A stretch of 58,471 bases of DNA from an uncultured Clostridia bacterium (GTDB lineage: Bacteria > Bacillota > Clostridia > Lachnospirales > Cellulosilyticaceae), in the NCBI GenBank assembly GCA_937981575.1, contig CALJNR010000063.1:1-58471 (forward strand). Reading direction: 5' to 3'. How positions within the stretch are numbered: position 1 is the stretch's first letter; the number at the start of each line of letters is the position of its first letter. Below the pieces are notes generated by a model. The model worked only from the letters and a program-made list of their open reading frames with translations, was not told where the DNA came from and made no database searches. Position numbers and translations under genes: made by a program. This document shows positions 51,996 to 58,471 of this stretch, piece after piece.

Positions 51996-53899
51996 AACAG
52001 TATAACAGAAATTTTCCTTATATTATGGCTGTTATTATGGTGATAATCAGTATGCTGGCCATAGTTAGTCTTATTACATATAATAATAACCGCTTTAATC
52101 AGGAAGGGGAAAACAGCAATAGTATTGACTTTGTAATAGGGGTATCACAGGCAGATTTAGAAGAACCTTGGCGTATTATTATGACTGAGGAAATAAAAGA
52201 AGAAGCTAAAAAGCATCCCAATTTAAGGGTAATCTATATGGAGGCGGCAGGGAGTTATGAAAAACAGATAGAGGATATTAAAGAACTTGAGGCTTACAGC
52301 ATAGATCTGTTAATTATTTCTCCTACCAATTCGGCAAAGATTACACCTATTGTATCTGAGATTTATCAAAAAATGCCTGTCATTGTTCTGGATAGAGGTA
52401 TAGAGGGATACGATTACACGCTTTATATAGGTCCAGATAATGTCAGAGTTGGTAAACAAGTTGGAGAATATATCGGTAAACTTTTAGGAAATGAAGGCGG
52501 TAACATTGTTGAGATTAAAGGAGTAACCGATTCGTATGCGACTAAGGAACGGAGCTTCGGGCTTCAAACCAGCTTAAGTGAAGCTGTTAATATTAATAGG
52601 CTGTATGAGATTGACGCCGGATGGAACAGAGATCGTGCAGAGGATAAGATGTATGATCTATATAAAGATTACAAGAACATAGATGTCGTATTTGCGCATA
52701 ATGATGCCATGGCTTTAGGGGCTTACAGAGCCTCTGTCTATTCAGCATATGAAAAACCAATCAGTTTTATTGGTATTGATGGTTTAGAAGGGAAAAACGG
52801 GGGGTTAGACCTGGTAGAAAGAGGGGTTTTAGACTGTACTTATATCTGCCCAACAGGAGGGAAAGAAGCTGTACAGTATGCAATGGATATACTAAGTAGG
52901 CAAAAGGGTATACCCAAAAAGATTATTCTTAGGAGCACCCAAATTACAAGAGAGAACCTTAAAGAATATAGAAACGAGAAAATCTATAATTATAGGGAAA
53001 GGGACATGACTAAGAAAACCGTACTTGGCTTCTGTAATGTAGGAAAAGAAGGGGGATGGCGTGAAGCAAATGAGGCGTCTATTAAAAATGCAGCTAAAGA
53101 AGCTGATATAGAACTTATCTATTCAGAAGCAGAACTGAGTCAACAGCGGCAAATAGAAATTTTAAGAAGTTTTATTCAAATGAAAGTTGATGTGATTTCT
53201 TTTTCACCGGTTGTTGAATCAGGATGGGATGAAATACTTAAAGAAGCTAAAGCAGCAGGGATTCCAGTGATTATCGCCGATCGAATGATTAAAACAGAAA
53301 ATGACTCACTTTATACCACATTTTTGGGATCTGATTTCAGAGAAGAAGGCAGGCGGGCAGCCAGATGGATTGATGAGCATTATAAAGGTTTAGAGCGAGT
53401 TAATATTCTAGAAATTCAGGGTATCCAAAATTCCACACCTACTGTCGAGCGAAAAATCGGTTTTAATGAAATTATTGTAGACTCTAACAAGTTTCAGATT
53501 ATCCACACTGCATATGGCAATTTTACTTTTGAAAATGGAAGAAAAATCATGCAAGATTATTTAGGCGCGCATTCAAAAGATGAACAGCAAATTGATGTAG
53601 TCTTTGCACATAACGATGATATGGCCCTTGGAGCCATTGAAGCGATAGAGGCCTTTGGACTGAAACCAGGAACAGATATTAAAGTTGTTTCAATAGATGC
53701 TATTAAAAATGCTATTCTAGCTATTAGGGATGGTAAGCTGAATTGTTCCGTTGAATGTAACCCGCTTATTGGTCCGCAGCTTATGAAAGTTGTAAGAGAT
53801 ATTTTAAGTAGCAAGCAAATGCCTATGATGATTATTACGGAGGAAACAGTTTTTACACAAGAAAATTATAAAAGAGAATGGTTAAATAGACCTTACTAA
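51992..53899 (+). CDS. Membrane-anchored tandem sugar-binding protein
   Basis: This 635-residue protein has an uncleaved-looking N-terminal membrane segment (residues 8-28) without a lipobox Cys, then two complete type 1 periplasmic-binding-protein modules (about 45-328 and 343-635). Each holds the hinge motifs IVVLDRG/VIIADRM and VVFAHNDxMALGA. The second module aligns closely with the transporter's own binding protein encoded next (shared SPVVESGW, FAHNDDMALGAIEAIE, VECNPLLGPQ). Its place between a kinase-regulator pair and the transporter suggests it senses sugar for the kinase, like ChvE with VirA, rather than feeding transport. Confidence 0.88.
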   Translation: MKQYNRNFPYIMAVIMVIISMLAIVSLITYNNNRFNQEGENSNSIDFVIGVSQADLEEPWRIIMTEEIKEEAKKHPNLRVIYMEAAGSYEKQIEDIKELEAYSIDLLIISPTNSAKITPIVSEIYQKMPVIVLDRGIEGYDYTLYIGPDNVRVGKQVGEYIGKLLGNEGGNIVEIKGVTDSYATKERSFGLQTSLSEAVNINRLYEIDAGWNRDRAEDKMYDLYKDYKNIDVVFAHNDAMALGAYRASVYSAYEKPISFIGIDGLEGKNGGLDLVERGVLDCTYICPTGGKEAVQYAMDILSRQKGIPKKIILRSTQITRENLKEYRNEKIYNYRERDMTKKTVLGFCNVGKEGGWREANEASIKNAAKEADIELIYSEAELSQQRQIEILRSFIQMKVDVISFSPVVESGWDEILKEAKAAGIPVIIADRMIKTENDSLYTTFLGSDFREEGRRAARWIDEHYKGLERVNILEIQGIQNSTPTVERKIGFNEIIVDSNKFQIIHTAYGNFTFENGRKIMQDYLGAHSKDEQQIDVVFAHNDDMALGAIEAIEAFGLKPGTDIKVVSIDAIKNAILAIRDGKLNCSVECNPLIGPQLMKVVRDILSSKQMPMMIITEETVFTQENYKREWLNRPY

Positions 53900-53928
53900 G
53901 TAAATCTTAGCAGGGTCTATTTTTATTT
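53885..53928 (+). terminator. Terminator after the sensor operon
   Basis: AATAGACCT and CTAAG pair with CTTAG and AGGGTCTATT, then TTTATTT. The stop codon lies in the left arm. It separates the sensor genes from the transporter. Confidence 0.78.
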
Positions 53929-54099
53929 AGGGATTGTGAGATAATATAAGCTTAAGGGCGTACTGGCATAAAAACTTGGATTAGCCCATGAAGTGCAGGA
54001 AATTACAAATTATACATTTTAATTATAAATACAAAAACAGATAAAAGTTCTAGAATAGGGATGTAGCAAAAACTATTAAAAATACAGGGGGTTCAAAAA

Positions 54100-55125
54100 A
54101 TGAAAAAATTATTTGCAATGTTGCTTACAGGAACAATGATGCTTACAATGGCTGGATGTGCAAAATCAGTCAATGCTCCGGCAGAAACAAGTGCAAAGCC
54201 AGCAGAAACAAAAACTGTGGAGACGAAAACGGAAGAAGCAAAACCAGAAAATAAAAAGCTAGTGATAGGATTTGCTCAAATTGGCGCAGAAAGCGAATGG
54301 CGTACAGCGTGTACCAACTCTATTAAAGGAGAAGCTGAAAAGCTTGGTATTGACCTTAAATTCTCAGATGCACAGCAAAAACAGGAAAACCAAATTAAAG
54401 CAATCCGTTCATTTATTGCTCAGAAAGTAGATGTTATAGGGATTTCGCCTGTTGTTGAATCGGGCTGGGAAACAGTATTTAAAGAAGCAAAAGATGCAGG
54501 CATTCCGATTGTATTAGTGGATAGAAATGCAGATGTTCCAGAAGACTTATACGTAACACGTATAGGATCTGACTTTAAAGATGAAGGTAAAAAAGCGGCT
54601 GAAGAAATGGCACAGCTTTTAGGCGGTAAAGGAAGTATCGTAGAACTTCAAGGGACAGTAGGCTCAGCGGCAGCAACAGACCGTTTAGTGGGCTTTAAAG
54701 AAGTGATTGAAGCTAAATATCCAGAAATTAAAATCATCAAATCACAAACTGGTGACTTTACCCGTGCAAAAGGTAAAGAAGTTATGGAAGCTTTTCTGAA
54801 ATCAGATGGGAAAAATATTCAAGGACTTTACGCACATAATGATGATATGGCAATTGGAGCAATACAGGCTATCGAAGAGTATGGCTTAAAGCCAGGAGAA
54901 GATATTAAAATCGTTTCTGTAGATGCAGTTAAAGGCGCTTTTGAAGCAATGATCGCAGGAAAATTAAATGTAACTGTAGAATGCAACCCTCTTCTTGGAC
55001 CACAATTTTATGATGTATGCCAAAAAATTATGAATGGTGAATCAGTACCAAAATACATACCATCAGAAGAAGGCGTATACCGTCAAGAAACTGCAGCAGC
55101 AGATCTTCCATCTCGTCAATATTAA
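54100..55125 (+). CDS. ytfQ: Sugar ABC transporter substrate-binding lipoprotein (YtfQ-like)
   Basis: This 341-residue type 1 binding protein has a lipoprotein signal with lipobox MAGC (Cys near residue 20), a Thr/Glu/Lys linker, and the binding fold with DRNAD, AHNDDMAIGAIQAIE and VECNPLLGPQFYD. In E. coli YtfQ binds galactofuranose; the gene order with two separate permeases is the same here, but the sugar is not certain. Its own promoter region carries no clean -35. Hairpins after the gene likely raise its level over the other components. Confidence 0.9.
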   Translation: MKKLFAMLLTGTMMLTMAGCAKSVNAPAETSAKPAETKTVETKTEEAKPENKKLVIGFAQIGAESEWRTACTNSIKGEAEKLGIDLKFSDAQQKQENQIKAIRSFIAQKVDVIGISPVVESGWETVFKEAKDAGIPIVLVDRNADVPEDLYVTRIGSDFKDEGKKAAEEMAQLLGGKGSIVELQGTVGSAAATDRLVGFKEVIEAKYPEIKIIKSQTGDFTRAKGKEVMEAFLKSDGKNIQGLYAHNDDMAIGAIQAIEEYGLKPGEDIKIVSVDAVKGAFEAMIAGKLNVTVECNPLLGPQFYDVCQKIMNGESVPKYIPSEEGVYRQETAAADLPSRQY

Positions 55126-55145
55126 TTAAATGATTTATAAATAGG

Positions 55146-55224
55146 CTGCCTTCTTTATGTGAGACTCAAGTAAAGAATGAGAGCCTGCCCTCGTGGCAGG
55201 CCCTCAAAAAGGCAGTATTTTTTT
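55146..55224 (+). terminator. Three-hairpin attenuator after ytfQ
   Basis: An outer stem CTGCCTT (55146-55152) / AAGGCAG (55209-55215) encloses TTCTTTA (55151-55157) / TAAAGAA (55171-55177) and GCCTGCC (55183-55189) / GGCAGGC (55195-55201); the outer and first inner arms share two bases, so they compete. A T-run follows at 55217-55224. Partial termination would explain more binding protein than ATPase. Confidence 0.65.
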
Positions 55225-55239
55225 AAGAAGGAGAGAGCC

Positions 55240-56754
55240 ATGAAAAATGACAATATTGTTTTGACGATGCGCGGGATATGTAAGTATTTTCCTGGCGTTA
55301 ATGCATTAGAAAACATTGATTTTACTTTAAGGAAAGGTGAAATTCATGCTTTGATGGGAGAAAATGGTGCAGGTAAATCAACACTGATTAAAGTACTTAC
55401 AGGGGTAGAAAAGCTGAATAGAGGAGAAATTGCTTTATGCGGTAAGAAGATTTTACCGAAATCTACAAAAGACGCTCAGGATATAGGAATCAGTACAGTC
55501 TATCAGGAAGTTAATTTATGCAGCAATCTTTCTGTAGCAGAAAATATGTTTATAGGAAGAGAACCAATGAAAGCAGGAGGCATTTGGTGGACAGAAATGA
55601 ACCGCAGGGCTGCTGCAGCTTTAAAAAGATTAAATGTTGATATTGATGTAACAAAAACCCTGGATACTTATTCAGTAGCCATTCAGCAAATGGTAGCTAT
55701 TGCAAGAGCTGTAGATGTGGATGCAAAAGTACTCATATTAGATGAGCCTACATCAAGTTTAGATGAAAATGAAGCCAATAAGCTTTTTGAAACGATGGTA
55801 CAGCTTCGCAATGAAGGAATGGGCATTATTTTTGTTACCCACTTTTTGGACCAAGTCTATGCGGTATGTGACAGGATCACTGTTTTAAGAAATGGAGAAC
55901 TAGTTGGAGAATATGAAATTAAAGACCTGCCAAAAGTGCAGCTTGTAGCTAAAATGATTGGTAAAGATTTTGATGAACTTAATGCATCGTTTAAAAATAT
56001 GAGCAGTGTAGCACATGAAAATGATGGAGAGGTATTGCTTGAAGCCAAGAAACTGGGTAAGAAAGGGACTATTGAGCCTTATGATGTTGTAGTGTATAAA
56101 GGAGAAGTATTGGGGCTTGCAGGGCTTTTGGGTTCAGGAAGAACTGAGATGGCTAAATTACTTTTTGGTGCAGATCATCCTGATACGGGGGAATTGCATA
56201 TGGAAGGAAATAAAAGAAATATAACAACGCCGCTTGATGCGATCAAGCATGGGATTGCTTATTGTCCAGAAAACAGAAAATCTGATGGGATTATTCCTGA
56301 TCTTTCTATTAGAGAAAATATAATACTAGCGCTTCAAAGCAAACGTGGCTGGATGAAATATATTAAACGTAGCGAACAAGAAAAAATTGCTGATGTGTAC
56401 ATTAAACTCCTAAGTATCAAGACCCCATCTCCGGAAAAAATGGTCAAAGAGTTAAGCGGGGGAAATCAACAAAAGGTTATTTTAGCCAGGTGGCTGCTGA
56501 CTCAGCCTAAGCTGCTCATACTAGATGAGCCTACTAGAGGAATTGATATAGGCACAAAGACAGAAATCCAAAAGCTAGTGGTGGATTTTGCAAAAGAAGG
56601 GATGTCGGTGATCTTCATATCTTCTGAATTAGATGAAATGATAAGGACTTGCAGCCGTATGGTTGTACTAAGGGATCGTGTGAAAATTGCAGAATTAAGA
56701 GATCAGGAGTTAGAAACAAATGTGGTAATGAATACTATAGCGGGAGGAAACTAA
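55240..56754 (+). CDS. ytfR: Sugar ABC transporter ATPase, two nucleotide-binding domains
   Basis: This 504-residue ATPase of the RbsA/MglA/YtfR group has two ABC domains. The first has Walker A GENGAGKST and Walker B LILDEPTSS; its signature loop reads YSVAIQQM rather than LSGG, as usual in this group. The second has a degenerate Walker A (GLLGSGRTE) but a full LSGGNQQK and LILDEPTRG. Only one site is expected to hydrolyse ATP well. The ATG at 55240 follows AAGGAGAG; an earlier Met at 55177 lies in the hairpin region. Confidence 0.93.
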   Translation: MKNDNIVLTMRGICKYFPGVNALENIDFTLRKGEIHALMGENGAGKSTLIKVLTGVEKLNRGEIALCGKKILPKSTKDAQDIGISTVYQEVNLCSNLSVAENMFIGREPMKAGGIWWTEMNRRAAAALKRLNVDIDVTKTLDTYSVAIQQMVAIARAVDVDAKVLILDEPTSSLDENEANKLFETMVQLRNEGMGIIFVTHFLDQVYAVCDRITVLRNGELVGEYEIKDLPKVQLVAKMIGKDFDELNASFKNMSSVAHENDGEVLLEAKKLGKKGTIEPYDVVVYKGEVLGLAGLLGSGRTEMAKLLFGADHPDTGELHMEGNKRNITTPLDAIKHGIAYCPENRKSDGIIPDLSIRENIILALQSKRGWMKYIKRSEQEKIADVYIKLLSIKTPSPEKMVKELSGGNQQKVILARWLLTQPKLLILDEPTRGIDIGTKTEIQKLVVDFAKEGMSVIFISSELDEMIRTCSRMVVLRDRVKIAELRDQELETNVVMNTIAGGN

Positions 56755-56755
56755 T

Positions 56756-57823
56756 ATGGGCAGTATAAAAAATCTTAAAAAGTATCAGATGTTTTGGCCG
56801 ATTACTGCACTTTTATTAGTGCTGCTGTTTAATTTCTTTTTTACCCCGGGGTTTTTTAAGCTGGAGATAAAGGATGGACATCTTTTTGGCAGCTTAATTG
56901 ATATTATTAACAGGGGAAGTCCGCTGATGCTGCTTTCGATTGGACTCACCCTTGTTATAGCTACCGGTGGAACAGATATTTCTGTTGGGTCTACAATAGC
57001 CATTAGTGCGGCAGTAGTTGCCAGCTTAGTGGGTGGTGAAATGGTATTCGTAGATGGCATGCAGGAATATGTAACACTTGTTCCTATGCCCCTTGCTATT
57101 ATTGCAACACTCATTATAGCTATTCTGCTTGGGATGTGGAATGGAACACTAATCGCCAAACTAGGGATACAGCCAATTATTGCAACGATGATTTTAATGG
57201 TTGCAGGCAGAGGAATCGCACAGCTGATTACAAAAGGACAAATCATTACCATTTACTATAAGCCTTATTTTTATTTTGGTGGAGGCTACTTACTTGGACT
57301 GCCCTTTGCGATATTTATAGTAGGTCTTGTGCTTCTTATTATTATGCTTTTGGTAAATAAGACGGCACTTGGACTATTTGTGCAGTCAGCCGGGTGTAAT
57401 TCAAGTGCAAGTAAGTATGCTGGGATAAAAGTAGATCGTATTAAACTCATTGTTTATACGCTCTCAGGATTGTGTGCGGGGATTGCAGGGATACTAATTA
57501 GTTCCAACATCAAATCTGCAGATGCTAACAATGCAGGGTTGTTTATTGAACTGGATGCCATTTTAGCTGTAGCACTAGGCGGGAATAATATGAGCGGGGG
57601 TAAATTCTCTATACCGGCAAGTATAGTTGGAGCTCTTGTTATTCAAAGTATAACAACAACTATCTATTCAATAGGCGTTCCGCCGGAAATTACACTTGTG
57701 GTTAAGGCGACAGTTGTTATTGTTATTTGTCTTCTTCAATCTAGTGAATTTAGAAGTATGTTAAGCAGTTTATTACAGAAAAAGAGGGGGGATCAAGTTG
57801 AAAACCAAACTCTTTCAAACTAA
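56756..57823 (+). CDS. ytfT: Sugar ABC transporter permease (YtfT-like)
   Basis: This 355-residue BPD_transp_2 permease has eight to ten hydrophobic segments, with the family stretches LTLVIATGGTDISVGSTIA and LDAILAVALGGNNMSGGKFSI. It starts one base after the ATPase stop with GGGAGGA upstream. It would form a heteromeric channel with the next permease. Confidence 0.92.
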   Translation: MGSIKNLKKYQMFWPITALLLVLLFNFFFTPGFFKLEIKDGHLFGSLIDIINRGSPLMLLSIGLTLVIATGGTDISVGSTIAISAAVVASLVGGEMVFVDGMQEYVTLVPMPLAIIATLIIAILLGMWNGTLIAKLGIQPIIATMILMVAGRGIAQLITKGQIITIYYKPYFYFGGGYLLGLPFAIFIVGLVLLIIMLLVNKTALGLFVQSAGCNSSASKYAGIKVDRIKLIVYTLSGLCAGIAGILISSNIKSADANNAGLFIELDAILAVALGGNNMSGGKFSIPASIVGALVIQSITTTIYSIGVPPEITLVVKATVVIVICLLQSSEFRSMLSSLLQKKRGDQVENQTLSN

Positions 57824-58471
57824 ATATCTACCTTTAGTGATTACGTTTCTGCTGCTCATGGGGTTGTTTACCTTTGGGTCAGTCAAATATACAGGATTCT
57901 TCAGTTTGCAGAATTTTTTAAACCTATTTATAGACAATGCCTTTTTACTTATAACAGCAGTTGGGATGACATTTGTGCTGCTGACAGGTGGTATTGATAT
58001 ATCTGTCGGATCAATGATTGCATTTACTTGTATGTTTTCAGCAAATTTACTTAAAAGAGGCTGGAATGCAGGGGTCGTTATGATATTAGCTTTAATGATA
58101 GGATGTTTGTTTGGGGCTTTGATGGGAACATTGATTACCAAGTTTAAAATCCAGCCCTTTATTGTAACATTAGCCGGAATGTTTATGGCAAGAGGTCTTT
58201 GTTATGTAGTGAGTATTGATACGATCATAATTGATAATCCATTTTATGTAAAGATGAGTCAATCTAGAATTCCCATAGGCAGCGGATTTATTTCATTCAG
58301 CGTTGTCATAGCACTTGTTGTCTTGGGAGCAGCGTTTTATATTCTTCAGTATAGTAAGTTTGGAAGAACAGTTTATGCTATTGGCGGGAATGAGCAGTCT
58401 GCAAGGCTTATGGGTCTTCCGGTAGATAAAACTAAAATACTGGTTTATACACTTAATGGATTTTGTTCAGC
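57798..58471 (+). CDS. yjfF: Sugar ABC transporter permease (YjfF-like), cut by the window end
   Basis: The frame opens at a TTG codon 57798, 6 nt after AGAGGGGGG, and overlaps the end of the previous permease by 26 nt. The visible 224 residues show MTFVLLTGGIDISVGSMIAF, KIQPFIVTLAGMFMARGLCY and FGRTVYAIGGNEQSARLMG, as in YjfF. It runs off the window. With it the locus has all four parts of the ytfQ-ytfR-ytfT-yjfF system. Confidence 0.9.
   Translation, partial: MKTKLFQTKYLPLVITFLLLMGLFTFGSVKYTGFFSLQNFLNLFIDNAFLLITAVGMTFVLLTGGIDISVGSMIAFTCMFSANLLKRGWNAGVVMILALMIGCLFGALMGTLITKFKIQPFIVTLAGMFMARGLCYVVSIDTIIIDNPFYVKMSQSRIPIGSGFISFSVVIALVVLGAAFYILQYSKFGRTVYAIGGNEQSARLMGLPVDKTKILVYTLNGFCS

Noticed and set aside
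56785..57252. 155-codon minus-strand ORF
   Set aside because: It is antisense to a permease and reflects biased codon use of a hydrophobic protein.
1..58471. Insertion sequences, prophage, integrase or attachment sites
   Set aside because: No transposase, integrase, phage gene or flanking target repeats were seen; tandem gene order looks native.

Overview
The window is AT-rich, densely coded DNA from a low-GC Gram-positive anaerobe. Strong AGGAGG-type ribosome binding sites, TTGACA-N17-TATAAT promoters, YesM/YesN-type two-component pairs, several sugar ABC transporters, a secreted amylase with a copper-amine-oxidase-like C-terminal domain, chemoreceptors and Suv3-like and Staygreen proteins point to a motile, carbohydrate-degrading Clostridium relative. 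My guess is a Lachnospirales / Cellulosilyticum-like lineage, inferred from family content only. No tRNA, rRNA, CRISPR array, prophage or insertion sequence was seen.

Region 1 (1-12.9 kb) is one oligosaccharide locus. It holds the end of a sensor kinase, an AraC-type response regulator, a sugar-binding lipoprotein, two permeases, a phosphohexomutase, a cytosolic CBM9-like protein, a NagZ-like GH3 enzyme, a GH94-like phosphorylase and a chemoreceptor. The set reads as import of a beta-linked oligosaccharide, cytosolic (probably phosphorolytic) cleavage, entry of the sugar 1-phosphate into glycolysis, and taxis toward the substrate.

Region 2 (13-25 kb) is housekeeping: cysK behind a leader containing a 10-codon ORF ending Cys-Ile-Cys, a small winged-helix protein, a DUF434-like protein, folC (apparently started at an AUU codon), a Staygreen-domain protein, a Suv3-like RNA helicase, a cold-shock protein with a structured leader, a MocR regulator divergent from a DMT exporter, and a MarR-MATE efflux operon with a palindromic operator.

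Region 3 (25-32 kb) looks like a zinc homeostasis island: znuA-znuC-znuB, a convergent Fur-family regulator, two COG0523/CobW-like GTPases, a YraQ/ArsP-like permease and its DUF1980-type partner. A long perfect dyad separates the Fur gene from the GTPase operon.

Region 4 (32-41 kb) has an AnfO-like protein paired with a repeat protein with a Cys-rich tail, a DegV protein, a thioredoxin-rhodanese operon, an orphan secreted protein, a decayed histidine kinase, and an operon of CoA-disulfide/persulfide reductase, Crp/Fnr regulator and Gfo/Idh oxidoreductase. The thioredoxin and reductase promoters carry similar 15-bp Crp-type palindromes at matching positions, suggesting one redox/sulfur regulon run by the local Crp-like protein.

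Region 5 (41-58.5 kb) holds a 1343-residue secreted GH13 enzyme, an HD-GYP-like protein, a second chemoreceptor, and a sugar-sensing locus: YesM-type kinase, YesN-type regulator, a membrane-anchored tandem sugar-binding protein, then a complete-looking ytfQ-ytfR-ytfT-yjfF type transporter, the last gene cut by the window end. The second module of the tandem protein is clearly paralogous to the transporter's own binding protein.

The items most worth a second look are the AUU start of folC, the Cys-codon leader before cysK, a 52-nt element present twice with compensatory stem changes, the pair of Crp-type sites, and the AnfO/repeat-protein pair.
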